Shown piece by piece: positions 24,423 to 33,040 of a stretch of 64,000 nucleotides of DNA (the first letter of the stretch is position 1; each line of letters begins with the position of its first letter). The translations under genes were made by a program, and so were the position numbers. The notes under the pieces are model-generated. The model ran no database searches and had not been told where the DNA came from. It saw nothing but the letters and a program-made list of their open reading frames with translations. The stretch is from an uncultured Pseudomonadota bacterium (GTDB lineage: Bacteria > Pseudomonadota > Gammaproteobacteria > Steroidobacterales > Woeseiaceae): positions 186,001 through 250,000 of the forward strand of contig CAJXJW010000003.1 in NCBI GenBank assembly GCA_913055625.1, read 5' to 3'.

Positions 24423-27020
24423 ATGAATGCGGAGCAGAAAGTCGTCCTGACACCCATCGCCGCTGCCATTGCAGCAGCGCTCACGCCGGGCCAGGCGGCC
24501 CAGGCGCAGAGCGAAGGCGCCAGCGGCGGACCCAAGGTCCTCGAGGAGATCACGGTCACCGCGCGAAAACGCGAGGAGTCCGTGCAGGACGTGCCCATCG
24601 CGATCCAGGCCCTCTCGCAGGAGTCGCTCGAAGCGATCGGCGCCCGCGCCATGGAAGACTACGCACGCTTCACCCCGTCGGTGAACGTCGTCACCTACTC
24701 GAACAGTTCCAGCGTCGTCGTCTTCCGCGGCGCGATTACCGGCCCCGGCTACATTGCCCAGTCGACATCGTCGGTGTACCTCGACGAGATTTCGATCACG
24801 ACGACCGGCGCGCAGCCGAGCGTCCGCGTCGTCGACATCGAACGCGTCGAGGCGCTGTCCGGTCCGCAGGGCACACTTTACGGCTCCGATGCCCAGGCCG
24901 GCACGATGCGCATCGTCACGAACAAGCCGGACACGACCGCGTACTCAACCATCTTCGACGGCGAACTTCGAGGCGGCTCGGAAGGCGAGATGAGTTACCG
25001 CGGCTCCCTCGTGTTCAACGCACCGCTCATTGAAGACAAGCTCGCAATTCGCCTGGTCGGCTACCAGGACCGGGATGGCGGCTTTATCGACAACGTGCCC
25101 GGCAACACGCCGGACCAGTCGGCACTGAAGGGCCCGGGCTTTTACCCGGCAGAGTTCGGCACGCTGGACAACTCTGCCTCGGTCGAGGATGACTGGAACG
25201 ACTCCGAGATCACCGGCGCGCGGGCGAGCCTCCAGTGGCACATGACCGACAGCGTCTCCGCCCTGCTCGCCTACACGTGGCAGGACACGGAGATCGGTGC
25301 CGACAACTATTACGACCCGTATGTCGGCGACCTGCAAACGGTACGATTCCACGACGAGTGGAATACGGACGAGTTCAGCGTGCTGTCCCTGACGCTCGAT
25401 ATCGACCTCGGCTTCGCTCAGCTCGTTTCCGCAACGTCTTACTACGAGCGCGAGAACAGCTATCTGTACGACGTCACGGTGTATGCGCATTACTGGGCTG
25501 CGGCGTACTGCCATGACGGCGCGTACACCGTCGAGTACATGCAGAACAACCCGGCCTATTTCCCGTACGCGAACTACTACTTCGCAAACCCGGACACCGG
25601 TTATGTGATCTGGTGGCCGGTGTATTGCCAGGGCCCGACGGTCGACAGCGATTTCTTCCAGGGCTCGTTCCTGAACGCACAGCAGGACAAGTTCTCGCAG
25701 GAACTCCGCCTTTCCGCGCAAGGTGACACGCTGGACTGGCTCGTCGGCCTCTATTACGAGGAGTCGAACGACGACTGGCAGTCCTCGTTCGCCGGGCCAA
25801 CCAACGGCGGCGACGGCAGCGCCAACCTGTTCCACGATTCCGTTTCGGCCCGGTACTACGAGTTCGTTACCGGCGCGCCGCTCAATCCGCTGGCCCGGTC
25901 GCACTGGTACTCGCAGAACGAGACGGACTGGGAAAACAAGGCGATCTTCGGCGAAGTCACGTGGCACGTGAATGATGCCGTCGACATCACTGCCGGCGGC
26001 CGCTACTACGAGCGGACGAACACGAACAAGTACTTCGTGAATCACCCGGGCGGCTTCGGCGTGCCGGAATACGGCGACGAACCGTTCCGCACGAACGTCG
26101 ACGAGGAATTCATTCCGAAGGTCAGCGTGAACTACGCGTTCGGCGACCGCGACGCCAAGATGATCTACGGCCTGTACACGCGCGGCAAACGCCCGGGCGG
26201 CGTCAACCGGCAGCGCGGTGAGCCGTTCCTGCCGGGAACCTACGTGTCCGACCTGATGGACAACTACGAGTTCGGCTACAAGTCGTTGTTCGCCGGCGGC
26301 GCCGGCCGATTCAACGTGACCGGCTATTTCATGGACTGGTCGGACTACCAGCTCGAGCTCGTCGACCCGTCCAGCGTTCCCTGCCTGGTCGATGGTGTCG
26401 AAGACCCGACCGTCTCCATACCGGGCGAGTGCGGCCAGCCCTGGCAGGTCGTCGTGGCCAACGCCGGCCAGGCGCACATCACTGGCGTCAACGTCGAGGT
26501 GGATTATGCGCCCGGCGACAACTGGACGCTCGGGTTCAATGCGGAGTGGATGGAGGCCGAAACGGATACCCAGGGTGACCTGAACGGCGACGGCATCGAT
26601 GACCTGTTCAAGGGGCTGCGATTGCCACTGGTGCCTGAATACAAGGCCGCCGCATGGGCTGAATACCATTGGCCCGTCAACTGGTTTGGACCGAACGCAG
26701 CCTTCATCCGGACACAATGGTCCTACCAGGGCGACAGTTTCAACGTCCTGGAGCCGACCGACGCAGATGACCCGAATCCGAAGCAAATGAACTCGGCTTA
26801 CACCATCGGTGACCTGCGCTTCGGCCTGCAGGGCGACGACTGGGAGGCCTCGATCTTCATCAACAACCTGACGGACGAGCGCGCGGAGTACACGATCAAC
26901 ACCGGTCAGTTCGAGTACGGTGCCGCGCAGATCTCCGAAGGGCGGGCGCACCACCAGCGCATATTCGTCAACCGTCCCCGTGAGATGGGTGTCCGCTTCA
27001 TGAAACGTTGGGGGGGCTGA
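24423..27020 (+). CDS. TonB-dependent outer-membrane receptor
   Basis: 865 aa. The signal peptide ends at AQAQS (about residue 29), followed by the TonB-box region LEEITVTARKREESVQDVPI and a plug domain (VVVFRGAITGPGY). The barrel, rich in aromatic strand ends, closes with NRPREMGVRFMKRWGG. No N-terminal FecA-like signalling domain is present. It resembles the large receptor class used for plant or algal oligosaccharides and other bulky nutrients; the ligand is not inferable. About 235 bp of non-coding DNA precede it and a strong intrinsic terminator follows. The upstream sulfotransferase and beta-hydroxylase-like genes commonly accompany such receptors. Confidence 0.9.
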   Translation: MNAEQKVVLTPIAAAIAAALTPGQAAQAQSEGASGGPKVLEEITVTARKREESVQDVPIAIQALSQESLEAIGARAMEDYARFTPSVNVVTYSNSSSVVVFRGAITGPGYIAQSTSSVYLDEISITTTGAQPSVRVVDIERVEALSGPQGTLYGSDAQAGTMRIVTNKPDTTAYSTIFDGELRGGSEGEMSYRGSLVFNAPLIEDKLAIRLVGYQDRDGGFIDNVPGNTPDQSALKGPGFYPAEFGTLDNSASVEDDWNDSEITGARASLQWHMTDSVSALLAYTWQDTEIGADNYYDPYVGDLQTVRFHDEWNTDEFSVLSLTLDIDLGFAQLVSATSYYERENSYLYDVTVYAHYWAAAYCHDGAYTVEYMQNNPAYFPYANYYFANPDTGYVIWWPVYCQGPTVDSDFFQGSFLNAQQDKFSQELRLSAQGDTLDWLVGLYYEESNDDWQSSFAGPTNGGDGSANLFHDSVSARYYEFVTGAPLNPLARSHWYSQNETDWENKAIFGEVTWHVNDAVDITAGGRYYERTNTNKYFVNHPGGFGVPEYGDEPFRTNVDEEFIPKVSVNYAFGDRDAKMIYGLYTRGKRPGGVNRQRGEPFLPGTYVSDLMDNYEFGYKSLFAGGAGRFNVTGYFMDWSDYQLELVDPSSVPCLVDGVEDPTVSIPGECGQPWQVVVANAGQAHITGVNVEVDYAPGDNWTLGFNAEWMEAETDTQGDLNGDGIDDLFKGLRLPLVPEYKAAAWAEYHWPVNWFGPNAAFIRTQWSYQGDSFNVLEPTDADDPNPKQMNSAYTIGDLRFGLQGDDWEASIFINNLTDERAEYTINTGQFEYGAAQISEGRAHHQRIFVNRPREMGVRFMKRWGG

Positions 27021-27052
27021 TTCGCCACTTCTTGGGGGTGAATCGCTCGAAG

Positions 27053-27091
27053 AGCGGCGGTCGATCGGCATGGTCGGCCGCCGCTTTTTTT
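27053..27091 (+). terminator. Rho-independent terminator of the TonB-dependent receptor gene
   Basis: AGCGGCGG (27053-27060) pairs with CCGCCGCT (27078-27085), extended by one G-U and one A-U pair, and runs directly into seven T residues. It lies about 33 bp after the receptor stop codon. Confidence 0.82.
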
Positions 27092-27172
27092 GTGCCCGCG
27101 CAAGCCGCCGCGGCTGACGCCCCGCCCGCGACGTTCGGTTGACCGCCCGGGCGCCTGGTCGCGGGACAGGCG

Positions 27173-28318
27173 CTAGACGGACTGCAACAGCGTGAGCAGG
27201 CGGCGATCGAGAGCGTAGCCGTACCAGTCCTCGTAGACGACGTCACGGCGCCGCGAATCGAGGATGCCGAAGTCTCCGCGGAGCTCCCACAACGCGACGC
27301 CGATTCCGCGACCGGCCAGCACGTCGACGACGTCACCGAACCAGCCGAGGAACACGTCGTGCGGCGTTTCCCGGTAGCAGCCGGACTCGCCGCAGTGCAC
27401 GCCGACGCCGGCCTCCTGCAGGGCGAACCAGGGCGCATAGAAGTCCTCGAGCCAGGCCCGGTTCGCGTGCGGCCCGTCTGGCCACCTGGGCACCGGCAGG
27501 TTCGACGGATCGCGATGCACCCACGGCGCCTTGAAATGTGAAATGTTGAACGGCGCGTAGCCGCGGCAGCTCTGGGCGATGCCGAGATCGGCGAGCTCCG
27601 GCACGGCAACGTGCCCGCCGTTGTTGCCGTCGGCGATGATCAGCGCGTCCGGCTTGGCGGCCCGGATCGCGTTGGTGGCCGCCTCGGCCACACGGCGATA
27701 GATCGCCGGCGGCAGCGCCTCTCGCTTGCCGAACTGGTCGTTCATGTCCTCGCGCAGGCTCGGCTCGTTGACCAGGTCGAAGCTGACCTGCTCCGCCGGA
27801 AGAGAGGCATAGCGTTTCGCCCACATCTGCCAATGAGCACAGAACGCCTCCAGCGCCTCGTCGTCGTACCAGAGATTGTATGGCTCGTGAAACCCGGCGT
27901 TGATGCAATAGCCCGGCGCGCGGTGCAGGTTCAGGCTCACGTGGAGGCCGCGCTCCAGCGCAGCGGCGACCAGCGCGTCGACTTTGGCGATCTTCGCCTC
28001 GTCGAAGCGATAGACCATCTCCGGCGTGATCGGGCGCGAGTAGTCGATGTCGAGGTACGCCGGGTAGGCCATCGGCACGCGCACGAAGTCGAAGCCCCAG
28101 TCGCGCATCCAGTCGAAGAACACGCCTGGCGTCGCAGGCCGCGCACGCGAGGGGTCCGGGTTGAAGAAATCGAGGAAGTTGAAGCCTTTCCATGGCGGAA
28201 GGCGGTTGCTCGCGGGCAGCGGCGTTTCGGTCGCCCCGACCGGCAGTGCGGCGAGAGCTGCCGCCGCGCCGGCCCCGATCGCCTCGCGCCGGGTCAGTTT
28301 CTTTTGCGCTCCCCCCAT
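27173..28318 (-). CDS. Tat-exported glycoside hydrolase family 5 enzyme
   Basis: 381 aa. The N-terminus KKLTRREAIGAGAAAALAAL is a twin-arginine signal. The catalytic barrel has the GH5 acid/base in DLVNEPS (Asn184-Glu185) and the nucleophile in VHCGESGC (Glu311). HVSLNLHRAPGY and the C-terminal ALWELRGDFGILDS (the conserved substrate-binding Trp strand) also fit. Activity would be an endo-beta-glucanase, mannanase or exo-beta-glucosidase; the subfamily cannot be fixed. There is no Shine-Dalgarno before the ATG, but TAGTCT lies 6 nt upstream. It is convergent with the TonB receptor. Confidence 0.85.
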   Translation of the reverse strand: MGGAQKKLTRREAIGAGAAAALAALPVGATETPLPASNRLPPWKGFNFLDFFNPDPSRARPATPGVFFDWMRDWGFDFVRVPMAYPAYLDIDYSRPITPEMVYRFDEAKIAKVDALVAAALERGLHVSLNLHRAPGYCINAGFHEPYNLWYDDEALEAFCAHWQMWAKRYASLPAEQVSFDLVNEPSLREDMNDQFGKREALPPAIYRRVAEAATNAIRAAKPDALIIADGNNGGHVAVPELADLGIAQSCRGYAPFNISHFKAPWVHRDPSNLPVPRWPDGPHANRAWLEDFYAPWFALQEAGVGVHCGESGCYRETPHDVFLGWFGDVVDVLAGRGIGVALWELRGDFGILDSRRRDVVYEDWYGYALDRRLLTLLQSV

Positions 28319-28330
28319 GCCGGGAGACTA
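28319..28330 (-). promoter_or_regulatory. Candidate leaderless -10 element for the GH5 gene
   Basis: Reading leftward, TAGTCT is followed by CCCGGC and then ATG. The 6-nt spacing puts the expected transcription start at the initiation codon, in agreement with the missing ribosome-binding site. Confidence 0.3.
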
Positions 28331-28370
28331 GCACGAACCGCCCGTCCGCCTGCGCGTGGCACCGGTCGGA

Positions 28371-29303
28371 CTAATACGGCCAGACCTCGAGGCCGTGAAT
28401 CGCGTTTCGGATGTCCATGGACAGGTTCACGAAGCCGACGCGCTGGTTCGTCGCGAGATCGTAGATCGAAATCGTCGAGGGTGACGAACCGCCGATGACG
28501 AAGCGGTCCATCCAGGTCGTGAGCCCGCGGCCGAAGCCCTGTCGCGCGACTTTCGAGTCGTCCACGCCCATGAACTGCAGATCCGACTCATCGTAGGTAT
28601 GAACCTTGAATGCCTTCTCGGCACCGTTGCGCGCAACGTAGCGCACGCAGTCGCTCGCCGTGTCGTTGAACAGGACGCCGTCGCGCCAGGGCCGCGCATT
28701 GTGCGTCCCGGTCGGCATGTCGCAGAACGGGGAGACCTCGCGCTGGCCGTTGACGTGCAGCAGCGCGCCGGTCTTCAGGCCACTCAGGAAAATGCCGCGG
28801 TCATCCACGTGCACCATGTTGATGTGGAAGTCGTTTACCGGCGCCGGGCCGACGTCGGTGCGCGGGTCGTACGCGAAGCCGCTCCACGCGTCATACGGCC
28901 GCTGCAGGTGAAACGCCCAGTCGAAGCGCCTCTCGGCGAGATTGAAGCCCAGGAGGCTGTCGAACCCGGTCGACGTCAGGAACAGGTAGCCGTCCTTGAT
29001 GCAAATCTCGTGGCAGTGCTTGAGATAGCGGTTGCGGAACGACTCCCGGATCTCGAAGTTGCGGTCGTAGCGGTACAGCTCGTCGCTTGCCGCGATCCAG
29101 ATGTCGTCGCTATCGAACGCGATACCGCGCAGGCCGCGGTCGGCCCCGCGCCCGGTGAAGTCGATCTTGCTGGTGTTCCAGTCGACGACCTGCTCGCCGG
29201 TGCGTGCGTGGAAGTCCACGAGGTAGATGCCGCCGTGACTCTCACCCTGCTGGCTGCCACGGACCACGGACGTGGCGATGACGGTGGGTAGTTGAATACT
29301 CAT
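28371..29303 (-). CDS. Beta-propeller-like protein of unknown function
   Basis: 310 aa, with no signal peptide and no membrane segment. Repeated blade-like units are visible: GGIYLVDFHARTGEQVVDW, LRGIAFDSDDIWIAASDEL, DGYLFLTSTGFDSLLGFNL, VDDRGIFLSGLKTGALLHV and STISIYDLATNQRVGFVNL. The conserved His/Asn residues in KHCHEICIKDG, NDFHINMVHVDD and THNARPW could line a metal or ligand site. The overall pattern recalls uncharacterised propeller proteins of the TIGR03032/DUF4915 kind, but I cannot assign a reaction. It is divergent from the serine hydrolase gene. Confidence 0.65.
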   Translation of the reverse strand: MSIQLPTVIATSVVRGSQQGESHGGIYLVDFHARTGEQVVDWNTSKIDFTGRGADRGLRGIAFDSDDIWIAASDELYRYDRNFEIRESFRNRYLKHCHEICIKDGYLFLTSTGFDSLLGFNLAERRFDWAFHLQRPYDAWSGFAYDPRTDVGPAPVNDFHINMVHVDDRGIFLSGLKTGALLHVNGQREVSPFCDMPTGTHNARPWRDGVLFNDTASDCVRYVARNGAEKAFKVHTYDESDLQFMGVDDSKVARQGFGRGLTTWMDRFVIGGSSPSTISIYDLATNQRVGFVNLSMDIRNAIHGLEVWPY

Positions 29304-29400
29304 GCGTGGGCGGTTCGTCCTTGTCCGGCGGGCGCTGTACGCCGGGGATCATAGTATGCTTCGGGTGACCCCGTCACTGACCGCACCGGAGACGATACCC

Positions 29401-30600
29401 GTGAGCCATGACCATTGGTTTTCCCGCGCCCTGGCGATCGCCGCCGCGCTGTTATCGGCGCCGGCCGTCGGCCAGGAGTATCCGCATGCCAACGAACCGA
29501 TCGGCACGGTACGCGAGGTATACGACGGGAGGCTGTATCCCGACGTGCAGGTCAACACGTTCCGCAACATCGACCGCCTGTTCCCGACGCGCGCGGTGCG
29601 TGCAGGCGAGACGGTCCGCGAACTGCCCGTCGAGCCGATGGACTTCGCCGACTTCCGCTTCACCGTCGGAAAGAATACCTACGATCTGTACGACATCATC
29701 GCGCTGAACCGCGTGACGGGCATGCTCGTCATCCAGGACGGCGCGATACGCTTCGAGAAATACTTCCTGGGCAACGGGCCGGACACGCGCTGGATGTCGA
29801 TGTCGGTGGTCAAGTCGATGACCGCCACGCTGATCGGCGCCGCGATCCAGGACGGGCATATCGACAGCATCGATGACCCGATCGTGAAGTACCTGCCGCG
29901 CTTCGAGGGCAGCGCCTACGACGGCGTGACCGTGCGCCACCTGCTGCAGATGGCCTCCGGCGTGCAGTGGAACGAGACCTACACGGACCCCGCCTCGGAC
30001 CGGCGCGCGATGCTCGAGGCGCAGATCGGGCAGCAGCCCGGCGCGATCCTCGACCTGATGGCCTCGTTGCCGCGCGCGGCCGAACCCGGCACGCGCTGGA
30101 ACTACAGCACCGGCGAGACGCACGTGGCCGGCGCGCTGGTGCGGGCCGCGGTCGGCAAGCCCGTTGCAGACTACCTGTCCGAGAAAATCTGGATTCCGGC
30201 GGGCATGGCGTCGGATGCGAACTGGTGGCTCGAGTCGCCGGACGGTCTCGAGGTCGGCGGCAGCGGCCTGTCGGCCACGTTGCGCGACTACGCGCGCTTC
30301 GGCCTGTTCCTGCTGGAGGACGGCGTCGTCGGCGACCGGCGCATCCTGCCGGAGGGCTGGATGGCGGAGGCCGGGTCACGCAAGGTCGTCGGCGGCCGCG
30401 AGGTCGAGTACGGCTACATGCTCTGGCCGCTGCACGGCAGGAGCTACGCCGCGATCGGCATCTTCGGCCAGTTCGTGTTCGTCGATCCGGACCGTGACCT
30501 CGTCGTCGCGATGTGGGGCGCGCAGCCGAAGCCGGTCGGCAAGGACGGCGTGGACGAGTACGTGTTCTTCGAGGCGCTGTCGGCGTACTTCGACGACTAG
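29401..30600 (+). CDS. Serine hydrolase, beta-lactamase/penicillin-binding-protein fold (class C-like)
   Basis: 399 aa from the GTG at 29401, which follows GGAG by 9 nt and gives a signal peptide cleaved near AVGQ. Catalytic motifs are Ser135-Val-Val-Lys138 (SVVK) and Tyr235-Ser (WNYSTGE). A C-terminal strand region, YAAIGIFGQFVFVDP, stands in for the KTG motif. The family includes esterases, D-aminopeptidases and 6-aminohexanoate-dimer hydrolases, and the sequence is no evidence for antibiotic resistance. Alternative starts at 29356 (ATG) and 29365 (GTG) lengthen the signal. The stop overlaps the convergent VOC gene by 4 bp. Confidence 0.83.
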   Translation: MSHDHWFSRALAIAAALLSAPAVGQEYPHANEPIGTVREVYDGRLYPDVQVNTFRNIDRLFPTRAVRAGETVRELPVEPMDFADFRFTVGKNTYDLYDIIALNRVTGMLVIQDGAIRFEKYFLGNGPDTRWMSMSVVKSMTATLIGAAIQDGHIDSIDDPIVKYLPRFEGSAYDGVTVRHLLQMASGVQWNETYTDPASDRRAMLEAQIGQQPGAILDLMASLPRAAEPGTRWNYSTGETHVAGALVRAAVGKPVADYLSEKIWIPAGMASDANWWLESPDGLEVGGSGLSATLRDYARFGLFLLEDGVVGDRRILPEGWMAEAGSRKVVGGREVEYGYMLWPLHGRSYAAIGIFGQFVFVDPDRDLVVAMWGAQPKPVGKDGVDEYVFFEALSAYFDD

Positions 30601-30944
30601 GGCACGCGCGGCTTGTTGCCGTCCATCTCCACCAGCCCCATCGGGTTTCCGGCCGGGTCGCGGAACAGGCCGAGCACGACGACGCCCGGCACCTCGAAAC
30701 GCGGCACGTCGACCGAGCCGCCTGCCGCCTCGATGGCCGTCAGCGTCGCCGCCACGTCCACTACGCCGATATAGAGACGTTTCTCGGCCGGATCCCGGCG
30801 TATCGCGCCGTGAATCGGCGTCTCGGCCGGCGCCTCGAACTTGCCGTCGTCGCCCGCATCCCATTCGAACACGGTCGAGTAGAACTGTTTCAGTGCCCCG
30901 TCATCGGGCCCCGCGATATCGACGAACACTATCGGTGCCGGCAT
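30597..30944 (-). CDS. VOC-superfamily (glyoxalase/bleomycin-resistance-like) protein
   Basis: 115 aa starting at the ATG at 30942-30944 (MPAPIVFVDIAGPD), which is 10 nt after AGGAG; an ATG three codons upstream (30953) lies only 1 nt from that site. The sequence shows the paired beta-alpha-beta-beta-beta modules: LKQFYSTVFEWDA, KRLYIGVVDVAATLTAIEAAGG and GVVVLGLFRDPAGNPMGLVE. The C-terminal Glu of GLVE is a typical metal ligand. Members bind divalent metals and act as lyases, isomerases or dioxygenases; the substrate is unknown. Confidence 0.8.
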   Translation of the reverse strand: MPAPIVFVDIAGPDDGALKQFYSTVFEWDAGDDGKFEAPAETPIHGAIRRDPAEKRLYIGVVDVAATLTAIEAAGGSVDVPRFEVPGVVVLGLFRDPAGNPMGLVEMDGNKPRVP

Positions 30945-31090
30945 ACTGCTCATGCTCCTGTTGATCCGATTGACGTCCGCCTGACGGTCGCCGGTGTTGC
31001 GACCCGGCAGGCTTTCTCCAGCGATCGACGAGGGTAGCATGACGGCTCGTCGCGCACTGGTGCGGACGGCCAACGGGGAGACGCCAGATC

Positions 31091-31435
31091 ATGAAGCAGT
31101 TCGTACTACACATCGTGCTGACGGCCGTTGCGCTGCTCGTCGTCGGCAATCTCGTCAGCGGTATACACATCGACGGTATCGGCTACGCGCTCGTGGCTGC
31201 CGTGATTCTCGGCCTCGTAAACGCATTCGTCCGGCCCATCATGGTCATACTGACGCTGCCGCTTACGCTCGTCACTCTTGGCCTGTTCCTGCTGGTCGTC
31301 AACGCGCTGATGCTCTGGCTCGCCAGTGCGCTGGTGCCCGGGTTCGACGTTGGGGGCTTTCTTCCGGCACTGCTCGGCAGCCTGTTGCTCGCGATCCTGA
31401 ACCTTCTCATCGCGCGCCTCGTGCCGAAAGACTGA
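31091..31435 (+). CDS. Small four-helix membrane protein, phage-holin superfamily IV (PF04020-like)
   Basis: 114 aa, almost entirely hydrophobic, with four predicted transmembrane segments. The YALVAAVILGLVNAFVRPI and LTLPLTLVTLGLFLLVVNAL segments are characteristic of the widespread YvlD-type family named after a mycobacteriophage holin. Chromosomal copies are not lytic phage genes, and no phage genes are nearby; the role in the membrane is unknown. GGGGAG precedes the ATG by 10 nt. Confidence 0.85.
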   Translation: MKQFVLHIVLTAVALLVVGNLVSGIHIDGIGYALVAAVILGLVNAFVRPIMVILTLPLTLVTLGLFLLVVNALMLWLASALVPGFDVGGFLPALLGSLLLAILNLLIARLVPKD

Positions 31436-31477
31436 CCTCACCACTGGCCCTCGATTCACACACTGAGCGGTACCCCG

Positions 31478-32944
31478 ATGTCGAAGACCTGCCTGCCTCC
31501 TGTGCTGCTCGGCCTGTTGCTGGCTCCGTTGTGTGCCAGCGGCGGCGACCGCCTGTTCATTCGCGACGCCCGGATCGTCGATGCTGTCGACGGCAGCGTC
31601 GGCGCGCGTCAGGACGTGCGGATCGAGGGCGGGCGAATAGCAGCGATTGGCGACCTGGAGCCGGGCGACGCCGCGGTCATCGACGGTGACGGGCTCTACC
31701 TGGTTCCCGGCCTGATCGACGGCCACGTCCATCTCGACGGCGTGCCGGGCATGGACTGGGATCAGGCGCAGGCGAACCCCGAACTCGTCGCGGAAGCACT
31801 GCAGCAGATTCCCCGCGCCTGGCTCTACCACGGCTTCACGACGCTGGTGGACCTGAACAGCAATGCGGAACGACTCGCTGCCTGGAACGCGGAAGCCGTT
31901 GCGCCGACGGCCTACCACTGCGGCGCCGCGCCGGTCATGGACGGCTATCCGACGCGGTTCCTGCCGGAGGCCATCCGCTATCGCGTCGCCCCATGGTTCC
32001 TGGTCGACCCCGCCGCCAATCGGCCGATCCCCGAGGGCATCGACCCCGCGGAACACACGCCGGCCGCCGTGGCGCAAGCGATCGCCGACGACGGTGCAGT
32101 CTGCATCAAGACCCACTGGGAAGACGGCTTCGGCGCGCGCAACGACTGGCCGGTGCCGTCGGACGACCTGCTGCGGGCGCTCGTCGAGGCCGGCGCGGCG
32201 CACGGCATGCCGGTCCTGCTGCACGCCAATTCCCTGCCGGCTCAGGCGGCCGGCGCGCGCAGCGGCGTCGGCGCGCTGGTGCACGGACTCTGGGCCTGGG
32301 AAGAGGTTGACGGCACGACGCCGACCGGCGCCGTGCTCGACACGCTGAAATTGCTGGCCGAGAAAGGCATCCCGGTTCAGCCGACGGTCCAGGTGCTGTA
32401 CGGCGAACGCGACCTGCTCGACCCGCATTACCTGGAGCAGCCCGCGCTGGCCGCCGTGCTGCCGGCATCGCTGCTCGACTGGTATGCCGGCGAGGGGGGA
32501 CAGGCACTCGGGGAGCGCCTGCGCGGCTACCCCGGGTTCGCGGACAAGATCGACAACGAAGGCTGGCAGGCGCCGTTCGTACCGGGAATCGCCCGCGTGG
32601 TCGCGGCGACGCGCTGGCTGAACGAGAACAGCGGCGTTCTGCTGTTCGGCAGCGACACGCCGAGCGACCTCACCTACGCAAACCCGCCCGGCCTGAACGC
32701 GCGCATGGAAATGGACCGCTGGATCGAGGCCGGCGTCGCGCCGGCACGGCTGCTGCGCGCGATGACTCACGACAACGCCGAATTCTTCGGCTTCGACGAC
32801 CTGGGCACCGTCGCACCCGGCAAGCAGGCGGATCTGCTGTTGCTCGCCGCGGACCCGACGAAAGATGTCTCGGCCTGGGACCGCATCGAATGGGTGATCC
32901 TGGACGGGGTGCCGATCGGGCGCGACTCGCTGTCTGCCCAATGA
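31478..32944 (+). CDS. Exported amidohydrolase family protein
   Basis: 488 aa with a cleavable signal peptide (MSKTCLPPVLLGLLLAPLCA). The composite beta-sandwich begins DRLFIRDARIVDAVDG. Metal motifs are GLIDGHVHLDG (HxH), VCIKTHWEDGF (Lys-His strand), VLLHANS and LFGSDTPSD (metal Asp). The C-terminal LGTVAPGKQADLLLLAADPT closes the composite domain. It is distinct from the amidohydrolase at 19.4 kb in length and metal-ligand spacing. Possible activities are imidazolonase-, dihydroorotase- or dipeptidase-like. It follows the small membrane protein by 42 bp on the same strand. Confidence 0.83.
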   Translation: MSKTCLPPVLLGLLLAPLCASGGDRLFIRDARIVDAVDGSVGARQDVRIEGGRIAAIGDLEPGDAAVIDGDGLYLVPGLIDGHVHLDGVPGMDWDQAQANPELVAEALQQIPRAWLYHGFTTLVDLNSNAERLAAWNAEAVAPTAYHCGAAPVMDGYPTRFLPEAIRYRVAPWFLVDPAANRPIPEGIDPAEHTPAAVAQAIADDGAVCIKTHWEDGFGARNDWPVPSDDLLRALVEAGAAHGMPVLLHANSLPAQAAGARSGVGALVHGLWAWEEVDGTTPTGAVLDTLKLLAEKGIPVQPTVQVLYGERDLLDPHYLEQPALAAVLPASLLDWYAGEGGQALGERLRGYPGFADKIDNEGWQAPFVPGIARVVAATRWLNENSGVLLFGSDTPSDLTYANPPGLNARMEMDRWIEAGVAPARLLRAMTHDNAEFFGFDDLGTVAPGKQADLLLLAADPTKDVSAWDRIEWVILDGVPIGRDSLSAQ

Positions 32945-33040
32945 ACGCCAGTGACTGGCGGCCGGCCGCGCCGCGACACTACCGGCGCGCAGTGCCTGCC
33001 CTTGATGTCCGGACAGGCAGGCCCCGCGCCGCCAGCGCTC

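Noticed and set aside
24945-27071. A 708-codon antisense frame over the TonB-dependent receptor
   Set aside because: The receptor on the opposite strand has signal peptide, TonB box, plug and terminal aromatic strand; the antisense frame has nothing recognisable.
31091-31435. Prophage holin
   Set aside because: The family name is historical; the gene stands alone among metabolic genes without endolysin or other phage functions.
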